Assembly (NCBI RefSeq): GCF_003797125.1
Contig: NZ_RKKE01000002.1
Span: 161,661-225,660 of the forward strand
Reading direction: 5' to 3'
DNA: 64,000 nucleotides
From: Shewanella frigidimarina
Lineage (GTDB): Bacteria > Pseudomonadota > Gammaproteobacteria > Enterobacterales > Shewanellaceae
The notes under the pieces are model-generated. The model ran no database searches and was not told where the DNA came from. It worked only from the letters and a program-made list of their open reading frames with translations. The translations under genes and the position numbers were made by a program. Below, in pieces: positions 17,795-28,506 of the stretch (position 1 is the stretch's first letter; each line of letters starts with the position of its first letter).

Positions 17795-19309
17795 TTATGG
17801 ATGACACTCGTTGTGCATTTCTAAGTTAGTGCCAATGTCTTTTGAGCGATTGGCTTTGGCATCATCGTTCCGCAACTGCGTTAAATGATCCAAGTAAGCT
17901 TGGTCAACGTCGTTAGTAATATAATGACCGTCGAAAACTGATGTTTCGAAACGCTTAATCTCTGGATTTTCCATTCTTACCGCTTCAATTAAGTCGCTTA
18001 AGTCTTGGAAAATAATGCCATCGGCACCAATGATTTTGGCAATTTCGTCTGCATCACGGCCATGAGCAATAAGCTCATTAGACGTTGGCATATCAATACC
18101 ATACACATTCGGGAAACGGATTTCCGGTGCTGCTGATGCAAAGTATACTTTCTTTGCTCCGGCTTCACGCGCCATTTCAATGATCTGTTCAGACGTAGTA
18201 CCACGTACAATCGAGTCATCAACCAATAATACGTTTTTACCTTTAAATTCGGTATTAATCGCATTCAGTTTACGACGTACTGATTTTTTACGCTCTAACT
18301 GCCCAGGCATAATAAACGTACGACCAATATAACGATTTTTCACAAAACCTTGGCGGTACGGTAAATCCATGCAACGTGCAATTTCTAATGCGATATCACA
18401 CGAAGTCTCAGGAATAGGAATAACAACATCAATGTCGTGATCTTCCCATTCTTTCTTAATTTTTTCGCCTAATTTAGCGCCCATGTTTACACGGCTCGCA
18501 TAAACAGACACTTTATCAATGCTCGAATCGGGACGTGCAAAATACACGAATTCGAAAATACATGGGGCATAGCTTGGGTCTGCTGCACATTGACGGGTAA
18601 ATAACTGGCCATCAAGAGAAATATAAACAGCTTCTCCAGGTGCTACGTCACGCATCACTTCAAAACCAACAGCGTCTAAAGCAACACTTTCTGAAGCAAC
18701 CATATACTCGGTACCCGTTGCGGTTTCGTGTTTACCCAATACCAAAGGACGAATACCAAATGGGTCACGAAATGCCACTAAACCTTGGCCAATAATCATC
18801 GCAACTACCGCATAAGCACCACGCGTTTGCGCATGTACTTTAGCAACTGCGTCAAACACTTCGTCGGCACTTAAGGTTAAACTGCGCGTTTCTTGTAATT
18901 CATCGGCTAACAGATTTAACAAGATTTCAGAGTCTGAGGTAGTGTTAACATGACGACGCTTTGTGACTAGGCTAGCAGCCAGTTCAATCGTATTAGTCAA
19001 GTTACCGTTATGCGCTAACGAAATACCAAATGGCGAGTTAACATAAAACGGTTGTGCCTCTGATGCACTCGAGCTGCCAGCGGTAGGATAACGAACATGT
19101 CCAATACCGGCATTGCCTTGTAAACGCTGCATATGTTTAGGTTCAAACACATCTTTGACTAAGCCGTTTGCTTTGCGTAAACGAAACGCATTCATGTCAA
19201 CCGTCACAATACCTGCTGCGTCTTGACCACGATGTTGGAGCACAGTCAGCGCATCATAAATGGTCTGATTAACTGTTGATTTTCCTACTATTCCGACGAT
19301 ACCACACAT
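17795..19309 (-). CDS. purF: Amidophosphoribosyltransferase
   Basis: This 504-residue enzyme catalyses the first committed step of purine synthesis, converting PRPP and glutamine to phosphoribosylamine. It begins [10 protein letters not shown], so the N-terminal nucleophile Cys becomes residue 1 after Met removal. The glutaminase domain includes [11 protein letters not shown] and NGNLTN. The phosphoribosyltransferase domain carries the PRPP loop [14 protein letters not shown] at about residues 365-378. GAGGAA precedes the ATG. cvpA lies 34 bases upstream on the same strand, the classic cvpA-purF pairing. Confidence 0.97.
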   Translation of the reverse strand: MCGIVGIVGKSTVNQTIYDALTVLQHRGQDAAGIVTVDMNAFRLRKANGLVKDVFEPKHMQRLQGNAGIGHVRYPTAGSSSASEAQPFYVNSPFGISLAHNGNLTNTIELAASLVTKRRHVNTTSDSEILLNLLADELQETRSLTLSADEVFDAVAKVHAQTRGAYAVVAMIIGQGLVAFRDPFGIRPLVLGKHETATGTEYMVASESVALDAVGFEVMRDVAPGEAVYISLDGQLFTRQCAADPSYAPCIFEFVYFARPDSSIDKVSVYASRVNMGAKLGEKIKKEWEDHDIDVVIPIPETSCDIALEIARCMDLPYRQGFVKNRYIGRTFIMPGQLERKKSVRRKLNAINTEFKGKNVLLVDDSIVRGTTSEQIIEMAREAGAKKVYFASAAPEIRFPNVYGIDMPTSNELIAHGRDADEIAKIIGADGIIFQDLSDLIEAVRMENPEIKRFETSVFDGHYITNDVDQAYLDHLTQLRNDDAKANRSKDIGTNLEMHNECHP

Positions 19310-19343
19310 GGGTAAGGTTCCTCACTGTAAGGTGTTTTTATGT

Positions 19344-19832
19344 TTATATTTTGGGTACAAAGCTTGAGGTATTTTCAAGGTAGTTAAAAAACCACTGAAT
19401 AACCACGCCAAACTCAGGTACAAGAACAGAGTCCTGCCACCATTTGGTGTCAGGGAATGCCGTAAAAGCATCCATAAAAAACAGTAATGCACTAACGATT
19501 AACGCGCCACGTATGGCACCAAAACACAGGCCTAAAACACGGTCTGTGCCCGATAATCCGGTTTTAGCCACTAACTGGCCTAATAAATAATTAACGAGTG
19601 CCCCTAGGATCAGGGTAATGATAAAAAGAATGGCAATCGCCACACCGTTTCTGACTAACTCGTCCTGCATTTGGGTTAAATGAGCAGCAAGATCAAGATA
19701 AAACTGGCTAGCGATAAAGAAAGCGGCAAACCAAACCACAAGAGACATGGCTTCTTTGGCGAATCCGCGGATCAAACTAATAATAGTTGATAACCCGATG
19801 ACAATAATTATTGCGTAATCAATCCAAACCAT
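19344..19832 (-). CDS. cvpA: Colicin V production protein family (CvpA)
   Basis: This 162-residue inner-membrane protein has four hydrophobic segments (about residues 6-22, 25-45, 62-85 and 98-120). It has the family pattern [26 protein letters not shown] at the start and [27 protein letters not shown] in the middle. Homologues are needed for colicin V export in E. coli and are linked to envelope homeostasis. It precedes purF in the usual operon, and the 152-base gap to dedD probably holds the promoter. Confidence 0.93.
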   Translation of the reverse strand: MVWIDYAIIIVIGLSTIISLIRGFAKEAMSLVVWFAAFFIASQFYLDLAAHLTQMQDELVRNGVAIAILFIITLILGALVNYLLGQLVAKTGLSGTDRVLGLCFGAIRGALIVSALLFFMDAFTAFPDTKWWQDSVLVPEFGVVIQWFFNYLENTSSFVPKI

Positions 19833-19984
19833 GGAGATGGTGATCCGGTATAGGGTTCAAGACGGCGGGATTCTAACAGAGACAGAGATGTTTCTCACCT
19901 CTGATTGCACAAATTATTCTTGCGTGATTAAGAACAATCAAATTGTAAATATTAATCACGCACGCAAAACACCGTCTGAAGAGG

Positions 19985-20611
19985 TTATTGTTCCTGTGGA
20001 TTATAGGCTACGATTTTGCCTTTTAATCCGGTTAATTTGAATATAGGTTGCTGACGAGCTTTAAGTTTTTCTTCTGATACTTCAGGGCCTACAAACACTC
20101 TGGTTAGTTTCCCTTCTACGGGAACTTTAGGTAGTGTATAAGCGTTAAACCCTGCTTTACGCAGTTGTGCTATCAATGCTTTTACATTGGTAATATTGTT
20201 AAAGCCGCCTAACTGCAATGTAAACCCAGCTGTAATGGCTGATTTCACTTTATTAGCAACCTGGGTTTCAGGCTTTTTAACTGCTGTTGTAATTTTAGCT
20301 GGAGCAGGAGTCGGCTGCTTAACAGCTTGTGTCGATTCTTTTTTCGGTTCAGCTTCCCCTAATGCAACGATATCATTACTGAGATCTTGTGGCTCTGCAA
20401 TCGTTAACACTTGGAATTCTTCCGCTGGTTCAGCGTTATTGTCAGAATTGACTTTATTTGAAGCACTTGACTGAGCTGGACGTAAAGGAATTTCAGTAAA
20501 CTCCTCAACCACCTGCGTTTTTTTACCGTCTAACAAGTCGGGTAAAAAAATCACACCTAAGGCCACTAATACGATGGTACCCACCAAACGATTTTGAAAT
20601 TGACGATTCAA
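19985..20611 (-). CDS. dedD: SPOR-domain division protein DedD
   Basis: This 208-residue protein has one N-terminal membrane helix (VGTIVLVALGVIFLPDLLDG), a Pro/Ala/Glu-rich periplasmic linker and a C-terminal SPOR domain (about residues 130-205, starting FTLQLGGFNNITNVKALIAQLRKAGFNAY). SPOR domains bind denuded septal peptidoglycan. The start is a TTG preceded by AAGGGAA at good spacing, which gives the expected N-terminus MNRQFQNRLVG. It lies between folC and cvpA as in E. coli. Confidence 0.92.
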   Translation of the reverse strand: MNRQFQNRLVGTIVLVALGVIFLPDLLDGKKTQVVEEFTEIPLRPAQSSASNKVNSDNNAEPAEEFQVLTIAEPQDLSNDIVALGEAEPKKESTQAVKQPTPAPAKITTAVKKPETQVANKVKSAITAGFTLQLGGFNNITNVKALIAQLRKAGFNAYTLPKVPVEGKLTRVFVGPEVSEEKLKARQQPIFKLTGLKGKIVAYNPQEQ

Positions 20612-20682
20612 AGCTAATTCCCTTTTTTAACCAAATGACGTTAATGATGGCTTGCACGACCGACGTCTGACATAAATAGTGT

Positions 20683-21960
20683 TTATAAAGATTTAAAGCC
20701 AGCTACAGTATAAAAAGAACCGAAGACAATAACCACATCATCTGCATTGACTGTAGCTTGTATGGCTTGCCATGCGCTAGCGATGTCATCAAACTCACTT
20801 ACATGCTCACAGCTACTGTCATTGGGCAATGCTTGACGCAATGCTTGCGCTGATGCGCCACGTGGATTATCTAAACTCACCAAGTTCCAATGGCTAATTT
20901 GCTCGGCTAATGTCGCCAATACCGACTTAATGTCTTTATCTTTAAGCATGCCACACAAGGCTACAATACGACGGCCTTGGTAAGCCTGTAATTGTTGTGC
21001 TAAATATCTGGCGGCATGCGGATTATGCGCAACATCTAGTAATACTAATGGCTGCAGGCTCACCTGCTCTAGTCGCCCAGCGAGTTGAGCTTGTTGTAAT
21101 CCTTGGTTTATGTGCTGTTGGCTTATTTGCGGCCAAATATGGCTTAGCAGCGCAACAACACTAGCAGCGTTAGCCAGCGGTAACCTTGGCACCGTTAAAC
21201 CAGTATATGACTGCAGCCCAGATTCAAAGTGCCATAATGTTGGTTGAGTCTGATCTTTTTGGTAATTAAACTCATGCCCAACACGATAAAGGGTTGTATG
21301 GAGTTGATTCGCATATTCAGTGATGCTCAACGGTAAGTCTGGCTCACCGATAATAGCGACACAATCGGGGCGAAACACACCAGCTTTCTCTCTGCCAACC
21401 AGTTCGCGGGTATCGCCTAAATATTCTTGATGATCAAGATCGATAGAGGTCAAAATAGTGGCTGTGGAATCAATAATATTGGTTGCATCCAACCGTCCAC
21501 CTAAACCCACTTCAAGGATGATCACATCGACTTTAGCAGCTTTAAACAAATATAAACCAGCTAAGGTAGCATATTCAAAAAAGGTTAATGAAATATCACC
21601 TCGCGCCGCCTCTATGGCACAAAAAGCTTCGATAAGAGCATCATCACTAGCGTCTTGTTGATTTATTTGCACCCGTTCATTGTAATGCAGCAAATGAGGC
21701 GAGCTATACACACCGACAGACAAACCAGCCTGACGTAAAATCGAAGCCAACATGGCGCAGGTTGTGCCTTTGCCATTGGTGCCAGCTACGGTAATCACTT
21801 TAGCTGGCGCCAAATCAAGCACACTCAATCGCTCGGCAACAGCGCTGACTCTAGTTAAACCCATGTCAATTTCGCTAGGATGAATTGCCAACAAATAATC
21901 CAGCCATTGAGCTAAACTTGACTGTTGATTGGGCACAGTTATTTCAGACACGATTGACAT
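20683..21960 (-). CDS. folC: Bifunctional folylpolyglutamate/dihydrofolate synthase
   Basis: This 425-residue Mur-ligase-family enzyme adds 7,8-dihydropteroate to Glu and extends polyglutamate tails. The ATP loop is ITVAGTNGKGTTCAMLASIL (about residues 57-76). Other motifs are VGLGGRLDATNII, ILTSIDLDHQEYLG and LLDVAHNPHAARYLA. dedD follows 71 bases on. Upstream lies truA after only 117 bases; the usual accD between them is missing. Confidence 0.96.
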   Translation of the reverse strand: MSIVSEITVPNQQSSLAQWLDYLLAIHPSEIDMGLTRVSAVAERLSVLDLAPAKVITVAGTNGKGTTCAMLASILRQAGLSVGVYSSPHLLHYNERVQINQQDASDDALIEAFCAIEAARGDISLTFFEYATLAGLYLFKAAKVDVIILEVGLGGRLDATNIIDSTATILTSIDLDHQEYLGDTRELVGREKAGVFRPDCVAIIGEPDLPLSITEYANQLHTTLYRVGHEFNYQKDQTQPTLWHFESGLQSYTGLTVPRLPLANAASVVALLSHIWPQISQQHINQGLQQAQLAGRLEQVSLQPLVLLDVAHNPHAARYLAQQLQAYQGRRIVALCGMLKDKDIKSVLATLAEQISHWNLVSLDNPRGASAQALRQALPNDSSCEHVSEFDDIASAWQAIQATVNADDVVIVFGSFYTVAGFKSL

Positions 21961-22077
21961 AATTCAATACCATTTAACTTATTCAAACCTTACTCGCCCT
22001 GCGAATACAGAACATTCGTTTTACATTTCAATAAAGATAACTTAGCTAACTTGAATAACATAGATAGCTTAAAGGGC

Positions 22078-22863
22078 TTAATCGAGCATAAACAATGGAC
22101 CCAAAGCTAACTTAGGTAATTGATAATGTTCAGGATAAGTCACATCGACCAAATACAATCCGTTCGGTTTAGCGGTAGGTGCCGCTAGCTTACGATTTTT
22201 CAGGGCAAACAATTCTGTTATCCACTCTATAGGTTGATTACCTAAGCCGATTTGCAGTAATGAACCAACAATATTTCGCACCATATGATGTAAAAATGCA
22301 TTAGCTTGAATATCGACCATCACATACATGCCTTGGCGAGTTACATTGACTTGATGCACGTTTCGAAACGGTGTTTTAGATTGACAATGCAAGGCTCTAA
22401 AACTGGTAAAATCGTGTTCGCCAACAAAAAGCTGTGCCGCTTTATGCATCAAAGTTTCATCAATATCACCGTGATAATGGCTTACACCTGCACTTAAAAT
22501 ACCAGGGCGCAGTTTATGATTATAAATCACATAGCGGTAACGTCTGGCTGTAGCACTGTAACGAGCATGAAAACTGTCATCGACTTCTTTTGCCCAGCGT
22601 ATAGCCACACTGTCTGGTAAATTAGCATTAACGCCCTGTGTCCACGCCGTCATTGGACGTTGAACATCTGTGTCAAAATGAACCACCTGCCCGGTACCGT
22701 GCACACCAGTATCTGTTCTTCCGGCACACGATACGGTTATAGGTTCATTAGCCACATAACTTAACGCTTTCTCAATCTGGGCTTGCACTGAATCGACCTC
22801 GAGTTGGCGCTGCCACCCACAAAAACTACTACCATCATATTCAATACCTAACGCGACCCGCAT
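22078..22863 (-). CDS. truA: tRNA pseudouridine(38-40) synthase
   Basis: This 261-residue enzyme modifies uridines 38-40 in tRNA anticodon stems. The N-terminal signature is [19 protein letters not shown]. The catalytic Asp is in [19 protein letters not shown], followed by RYRYVIYN and [18 protein letters not shown]. Length and domain layout are normal for TruA. GAGGATATAGGC precedes the ATG. It follows fimV after a strong terminator, so it probably has its own promoter. Confidence 0.97.
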   Translation of the reverse strand: MRVALGIEYDGSSFCGWQRQLEVDSVQAQIEKALSYVANEPITVSCAGRTDTGVHGTGQVVHFDTDVQRPMTAWTQGVNANLPDSVAIRWAKEVDDSFHARYSATARRYRYVIYNHKLRPGILSAGVSHYHGDIDETLMHKAAQLFVGEHDFTSFRALHCQSKTPFRNVHQVNVTRQGMYVMVDIQANAFLHHMVRNIVGSLLQIGLGNQPIEWITELFALKNRKLAAPTAKPNGLYLVDVTYPEHYQLPKLALGPLFMLD

Positions 22864-22907
22864 GCCTATATCCTCTACTCAATAATGGCGCGCAGTTTAT
22901 CACAAAA

Positions 22908-22933
22908 AAACGGCGCATGTATCTGCGCCGTTT
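22908..22933 (-). terminator. fimV terminator
   Basis: The stem AAACGGCGCA/TGCGCCGTTT with a six-base loop lies about 60 bases past the fimV stop and just before truA. Confidence 0.8.
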
Positions 22934-22991
22934 GCTTTTATGTGGTCAACATAAGCCTATGTTTTTGTCTATTCAGCCTCAATTGCTCGCG

Positions 22992-25900
22992 TTAATTAAC
23001 ACTTTTCAGTAAATTTTTGGCTTCTAATTGTTGACGTTCATTACCGTCCATTTGCACTTCTTTTAATAACGCTCGGGCACTGTCTTGGTCTTCAATTTCA
23101 ATATACGCCCTGGCTAAATCAAGTTTTGCATTAACGGAGTTTTCTTCATCATCAACATCGATCATGTTCGGGTTGCCGATTAACGAATTAACAGAGCCCA
23201 TATCAACATTGACGTCTTTATACTGGTCGGTTTTATCGTCATCTTCATCAGCATCGTTCAACAGTTTATCAATGTCGATATAACCGTTTTCACGCTCAAA
23301 ACGCATTAAGTCATCGTCACTGGCTTTATATTCTGTTGATTGGCTTCGTTCTTTTTGATCTAGTGCTGCTAATGCTTCATCAACCGTTAAGTTGTCATCG
23401 CTAAGGATATACTCATCTTCAGAGGTAAAGTCATCATCGTTGTCATCATCTTTGAGTGACTGTGAAAATGCCGCCAGTAGATCATCATCACTCACATCTG
23501 CTTCATCGACTTCTCTCTCGTCAGCAGCAGACTCGGCAGCTTTAAGTAAATCGCTTTCCCAATCTAAAAGTTCAGGTTTAGGTTTGCTTGATTTAAGGTC
23601 ATTAAAGAAACCTGAATCTTTATTGGCTTTATTTTGCGCTGTAGATGAAGTTTTATCATCATCGTCCATTTGCGCTAATAATGCATCCAAACCATCATCG
23701 GCATCAGTTTCTGATGTAGGCGTGGCTACAGGAGTTGATGCAGCTGCAGTTTCTTGATCGGACTCAACATCATTATTGCTCGTTGATGCTAACGCGGCTT
23801 CAAGTTCAGCATCTAACCAGCTGTTATCTTCGTCATCGCTGTTTGCAGCTTTATCAGCATCGGTTTCAGGCTCAATAAACGGGGTCGTTTCAATATCTGC
23901 GACATCATCTGTGTTGACTAAATCGGTATCATTAAGATATTCATCAAACTCATCAAACAATGCATTATCGTCGATACCTTCATTATCAGATTGAGTGCCG
24001 TCAATTTGAGTGCTGTCAGAGTCAATATTTTCAGTCTCGCCAATCAACGGAGCGTCGTCTTTTATATCGTCTTTAAAGCTTGCCAATAAGGTATTAATGT
24101 CATCATCGAGTGACTCATCATCAGATGTAGATTCTTCGCTAGACATATCATCATCTAATTCAGCTGCAATCTGTGCTTGGACTGCCGCTTTTTCCTGAAC
24201 ATCAGCATCTGACTCAACCACCGGCTCGTTAAGACTCGCTAATAATGCATCGATGTCATCGTCACTGGTTTCATTATCATCAATAGAGTCAGCAACATCT
24301 TCATCATCGCTTAACTCAGCTGCAATTTGCGCCGCTAAATCATCACTATCGGAAGATGCTTGTTCTCCTGTAGATAATTCATCACTTTCTTCGTCAAATA
24401 CTGATTCAATAACAGGCTCATTCAAGCTAGACAACAATGCATCAATGTCATCGTCACTAGACTCTACGTCTGGGATATCTTCGTTAACATCATCTTGTAA
24501 CTCAGCTGCAATTAACGCGGCAATATCATCATCGTTATCAACTGAATCACTGTTTAGTGGCTGAGGTTCAGTATCCCCATCATCTTCTGAACTATCTTGT
24601 TCGTTCTCATCCTTGGTCACAGACAACCCAGCTAGGAGTTCATCTATATCTTCGTCCGCTGCAGTAGGAGCATCAACATCAGTTTGTTCTGAATCAGATT
24701 TTGATAGTAATGAATCAAGATCATCTTCCGCGTTTGTTTCAGCTGACTTTATCGGCTCTTCAGCGGCAACATCGTCCGACTCTGCTGGCATATCAAACTC
24801 AGCCAACAATGCATCAATATCGTCATCCGCCTTTGCTTCAGCTGACTTTATCGGTTCTTCACCGGCAACATCTGGCTCTGCTGGCATATCAAACTCAGCC
24901 AACAATGCATCAATATCATCATCCGCCTTTGCTTCAGCTGACTTTATCGGTTCTTCACCGGCAACATCATCCGGCTCTACTGGCATATCAAACTCAGCCA
25001 ACAATGCATCGATATCATCATCTGCCTTTGTTTCAGCTGATATTTGCGGTTCTTCAACGGCAACATCATCCGGCTCTGCTGGCATATCAAACTCAGCCAA
25101 CAATGCATCGATATCATCATCTGCCTTTGTTTCAGCTGATATTTGCGGTTCTTCAACGGCAGCAACATCTGGCTCTGCTGGCATATCAAACTCAGCTAAC
25201 AGTGCATCGATATCATCATCGGCCTTTGTTGCAGCTGACTTTACCGGTTCTTCAGTGGCAACATCTGGCTCTGCTGGCATATCAAACTCAGCCAACAATG
25301 CATCGATATCATCATCCGCGCTTGTTTCAGCTGATTTTACCGATTCTTCAGCGACAACATCATCCGGCTCTGCTGGCATATCAAACTCAGCCAACAATGC
25401 ATCAATATCATCTTCCGCACTTGTTTCAGCTGATTTCACCGGTTCTTCGGCGGCAACATCGTCCGATTCAGCTGGCATGTCAAATTCAGCCAATAGTGAG
25501 TCGATATCATCATCCGCGCTTGTTTCAGCTGATTTTACCGATTCTTCAGCGGCAACATTATCCGGCTCTGCTGGCATATCAAACTCAGCTAATAGCGAGT
25601 CAATATCATTTTCTGCTGAAGCATCTAGATCATCTTTTTCTGTATCTTCATCTAAACCCGCCAACAAACTGTCTAAATCATCTTCTGGTGCAGCAGAATT
25701 TAGGGTTGCAGCTGGCTTGTCATCTAATCCAGCCAGTAGACTGTCGAGATCATCGTCATCTTCAAGAGGTTCAAGATCAGAATCTTGATCTTCCATCGCC
25801 TCTGCCCATAAATCATCTAATGAGGTCCCTTCCTCATCTTCTATTTCTGTTTCTGTTTCACTAACAAACATATCTGATGCCATATCCATTTCGGCATCAC

Positions 25901-27020
25901 CTTCCATTTGGATTTCAGGCTGTAAATCTACGCTGTCTAAATCCAATAAATCATCAATTGACTCTTCATCGTTTGAATCTAAATGGACCACAATATCATC
26001 AGAGTCATCTAAGTCATCGCGGTCTGTTGCAGCTGCAGACTCTTGTTCAGACTGGGTTGCTGTTTTTACTTCAGACTGCTGATTTTTTTTATTACGGCGA
26101 CTAAGTAACCAGAAAATAAGTCCGAATATAATTAACAGAGGAATCGATGCAGCAATGATCAACAAAATGGTGTTATCCATTAGGCTGCGCCAAAAGTCAG
26201 TGGGTTCTTCTACAACGGGTTCCACATTTTCAGTTTGATCTACAAGTTTTTTATTTTCTAAACTTAACCCTTCATATTTCTCGCGTAATAGTTGTAGATC
26301 TTCTTCAAGCGAGGAAATGTTTAATGACATTTGTTCAATTTTGTTTTTCAACACTTGATTGTCATTGTTGCTGACCATTAATTCATCTTGTGCACGCGCA
26401 AGCTCATCGGTCAGCATCAAGGTTTTTGCATTGGCTTTATCTAAGGTGCTATTGAGGTCATTTACGACAACGGCATTGGCCTCTGTAATCGCTTTGGTTT
26501 GTACTTCTACAGCAGGTGTTTGCTGCACTATTTGCAGTGGTTTTGAAACGGTAGGCTTTTTAGGCGTTTCGACTATAGGAGATTGAATAGGTTTATTATT
26601 AATGACGGGACGAGGCTGTGTTTGTCTGCTAGCACGGCGGTCATCTTGTTCTGCACGGCGTTTAGCGACATCATTGGGAATAGCGGCTATTACATCAACA
26701 GAAGGAACAAGTAATATCATCCCTCGCTCTAATGTATTGTAATTATTACCACTAAAAGCATGTGGATTAGCGTCAAACAACGCTGCCATCACTTGGTAAA
26801 CACTGACCTTATCGCTGGGTCTGACTTTTTGCGCAATACTCCAAAACGTATCTCTTGATGTTGTTGGACCATATTGGCGTTTCGCTTGTTGTTTAACCTC
26901 ACCATTGGGGCCAGTAATTTTGAGCGTTTCTGCATGCGCAGACTCAATAATTTGTACACTGGTTAAGCCAACGGCTGTGCAGGCAATCAAACCCACAATA
27001 TATGAAGTACGCAAAGTCAT
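22992..27020 (-). CDS. fimV: FimV/HubP-family polar hub protein with expanded acidic repeats
   Basis: The protein is about 1342 residues long from the ATG at 27020, which has GGAAGGA just upstream; the longer in-frame ORF lacks a signal-like start. The order is: signal peptide ending ESAHA; periplasmic LysM-like domain (TFWSIAQKVRPSDKVSVYQVMAALFDANPHAFSG); coiled coil; membrane helix (ILLIIAASIPLLIIFGLIFWLL); and a very acidic cytoplasmic region with nine 32-33-residue tandem repeats (DDDIDALLAEFDMPAEPD type). It ends in the FimV C-terminal TPR-like domain (LARAYIEIEDQDSARALLKEV). HubP/FimV anchors chemotaxis, flagellar and pilus machinery at the pole. Confidence 0.93.
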   Translation of the reverse strand: MTLRTSYIVGLIACTAVGLTSVQIIESAHAETLKITGPNGEVKQQAKRQYGPTTSRDTFWSIAQKVRPSDKVSVYQVMAALFDANPHAFSGNNYNTLERGMILLVPSVDVIAAIPNDVAKRRAEQDDRRASRQTQPRPVINNKPIQSPIVETPKKPTVSKPLQIVQQTPAVEVQTKAITEANAVVVNDLNSTLDKANAKTLMLTDELARAQDELMVSNNDNQVLKNKIEQMSLNISSLEEDLQLLREKYEGLSLENKKLVDQTENVEPVVEEPTDFWRSLMDNTILLIIAASIPLLIIFGLIFWLLSRRNKKNQQSEVKTATQSEQESAAATDRDDLDDSDDIVVHLDSNDEESIDDLLDLDSVDLQPEIQMEGDAEMDMASDMFVSETETEIEDEEGTSLDDLWAEAMEDQDSDLEPLEDDDDLDSLLAGLDDKPAATLNSAAPEDDLDSLLAGLDEDTEKDDLDASAENDIDSLLAEFDMPAEPDNVAAEESVKSAETSADDDIDSLLAEFDMPAESDDVAAEEPVKSAETSAEDDIDALLAEFDMPAEPDDVVAEESVKSAETSADDDIDALLAEFDMPAEPDVATEEPVKSAATKADDDIDALLAEFDMPAEPDVAAVEEPQISAETKADDDIDALLAEFDMPAEPDDVAVEEPQISAETKADDDIDALLAEFDMPVEPDDVAGEEPIKSAEAKADDDIDALLAEFDMPAEPDVAGEEPIKSAEAKADDDIDALLAEFDMPAESDDVAAEEPIKSAETNAEDDLDSLLSKSDSEQTDVDAPTAADEDIDELLAGLSVTKDENEQDSSEDDGDTEPQPLNSDSVDNDDDIAALIAAELQDDVNEDIPDVESSDDDIDALLSSLNEPVIESVFDEESDELSTGEQASSDSDDLAAQIAAELSDDEDVADSIDDNETSDDDIDALLASLNEPVVESDADVQEKAAVQAQIAAELDDDMSSEESTSDDESLDDDINTLLASFKDDIKDDAPLIGETENIDSDSTQIDGTQSDNEGIDDNALFDEFDEYLNDTDLVNTDDVADIETTPFIEPETDADKAANSDDEDNSWLDAELEAALASTSNNDVESDQETAAASTPVATPTSETDADDGLDALLAQMDDDDKTSSTAQNKANKDSGFFNDLKSSKPKPELLDWESDLLKAAESAADEREVDEADVSDDDLLAAFSQSLKDDDNDDDFTSEDEYILSDDNLTVDEALAALDQKERSQSTEYKASDDDLMRFERENGYIDIDKLLNDADEDDDKTDQYKDVNVDMGSVNSLIGNPNMIDVDDEENSVNAKLDLARAYIEIEDQDSARALLKEVQMDGNERQQLEAKNLLKSVN
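24731..25612. repeat. Intragenic tandem repeat in fimV (nine units of 96-99 bp)
   Basis: Each unit encodes DDDIDALLAEFDM plus a Pro/Glu/Asp/Val-rich linker ending SAETKA or similar. Neighbouring units are nearly identical at DNA level, which suggests recent duplication or gene conversion. Confidence 0.9.
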
Positions 27021-27234
27021 CCCATCCTTCCCTTTTAGCGCTATTGAGTTACCGGCTTGGCAACAGGCTTTAGGCAATTTTTATCGTTAATATTATGGTC
27101 GTTAACTGTATCTAGTCACATCAATCGTGAGCCAATTTTGCAGGCGTTTTCAATGCTATTGATGTTAAAAATGATATGTTTACGACTATAAACTAGATTC
27201 ACCGCACCTGCTACTATTGGGCTCAGTAAAACGG

Positions 27235-27262
27235 AAAAAGCCTGCGCATTGCAGGCTTTTTA
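27235..27262 (-). terminator. asd terminator
   Basis: The stem AAAAAGCCTGC/GCAGGCTTTTT with a six-base loop lies about 50 bases past the asd stop. Confidence 0.85.
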
Positions 27263-27310
27263 AACTAAATCGCGTTGTTGATTAAGTCATTACACATTGT
27301 TAAAGCGTAA

Positions 27311-28327
27311 TTAATAGTAATCTCTAATCAAAATCTCGGCAATTTGTACGCTGTTTAATGCAGCACCCTTACGAATGTTATCGGCAGTAACCCATAAATT
27401 TATACCGTGAGAGTGTGAAATATCTTTACGAACGCGACCAACATAAACAGGATCATTACCTGCAGCTTCAGTTACCGCTGTTGGATATTCGCTATCATCA
27501 TCAAACAATTCTACGCCTGGTGCATCACGTAAAACAGCTTTAACATCTTCGGCATCAACAGGTTGACGAGTTTCAATATGAATAGCCTCAGAGTGACCAT
27601 AAAAAACAGGCACACGCACAGCCGTTGGATTAACAACAATTTCGTCATCACCAAAAATTTTCTGCGTTTCCCACACCATTTTCATTTCTTCTTTGGTGTA
27701 GCCATTTTCCATAAACACATCAATTTGAGGCAATACGTTAAAGGCAATTTGCTTTGGATAAACTGTCGGCTCTGACGGTAAACCTTGCAATAATTTAGCA
27801 CTTTGACCCGCTAGCTCATCAATCGCCTTTTTACCTGTTCCAGACACTGACTGATACGTCGCCACGTTAATACGTGAAATACCAAAAGCATCATAAATAG
27901 GCTTAAGAGCCACTAACATCTGAATCGTTGAACAATTAGGATTAGCGATGATATTGCGATTGCGGAAATCAGCAATGGCTTCTGGGTTAACTTCTGGTAT
28001 CACCAGTGGCACATCTACGTCGTAACGAAAATGTGAAGTGTTATCGATAACAACACAACCCGCGTCACCCGCAATCGGCGCCCATTTAGCAGACACATCG
28101 CCACCAGCAGAAAAGAAGCCAATTTGTGCTTGGGTCCAATCAAACGTTTCTACGTCAAGAATTTCAACTTGTTTACCGTGAAAACTGACCGTTTCGCCAG
28201 CACTGCGACTGCTCGCTAATGGAAACAACTTAGCAACCGGAAAATTACGCTGCTCGAGGATCTCAATCATTGTTTGACCCACTGCGCCCGATGCACCTAA
28301 AACGACTACATTAAATTCCTGAGACAT
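27311..28327 (-). CDS. asd: Aspartate-semialdehyde dehydrogenase
   Basis: This 338-residue NADPH enzyme makes aspartate semialdehyde for lysine, threonine, methionine and diaminopimelate. It has the N-terminal Rossmann motif VLGASGAVGQTMIEIL. The catalytic Cys is in IIANPNCSTIQMLVAL at about residue 132. Substrate-binding segments include SVSGTGKKAIDEL and YGHSEAIHIET. The 338-residue size places it in the shorter Vibrio/Shewanella branch rather than the 367-residue E. coli Asd. It is separated from pdxB by about 180 bases. Confidence 0.94.
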   Translation of the reverse strand: MSQEFNVVVLGASGAVGQTMIEILEQRNFPVAKLFPLASSRSAGETVSFHGKQVEILDVETFDWTQAQIGFFSAGGDVSAKWAPIAGDAGCVVIDNTSHFRYDVDVPLVIPEVNPEAIADFRNRNIIANPNCSTIQMLVALKPIYDAFGISRINVATYQSVSGTGKKAIDELAGQSAKLLQGLPSEPTVYPKQIAFNVLPQIDVFMENGYTKEEMKMVWETQKIFGDDEIVVNPTAVRVPVFYGHSEAIHIETRQPVDAEDVKAVLRDAPGVELFDDDSEYPTAVTEAAGNDPVYVGRVRKDISHSHGINLWVTADNIRKGAALNSVQIAEILIRDYY

Positions 28328-28506
28328 AATTAACGCTCGACTCCATATTATCCAGTTTGAACAATCAATCTACCTTAGTTTAGTTATGCTTTACTAGGGT
28401 TAATGTACTAAAAAAGCCGACTTTGAAGTGATTTTTTCTCAACTGGCTAAAATTACTGTTTTTTAGGCTCAATCTGCCTTCTATTGGCCTTATATAATGA
28501 CACTAA

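Noticed and set aside
24613..25788. Long plus-strand open frames opposite fimV (Ser-rich and His/Leu-rich)
   Set aside because: They are mirror products of the tandem acidic codons on the minus strand, show repeat-driven composition, and have no start context or known motif.
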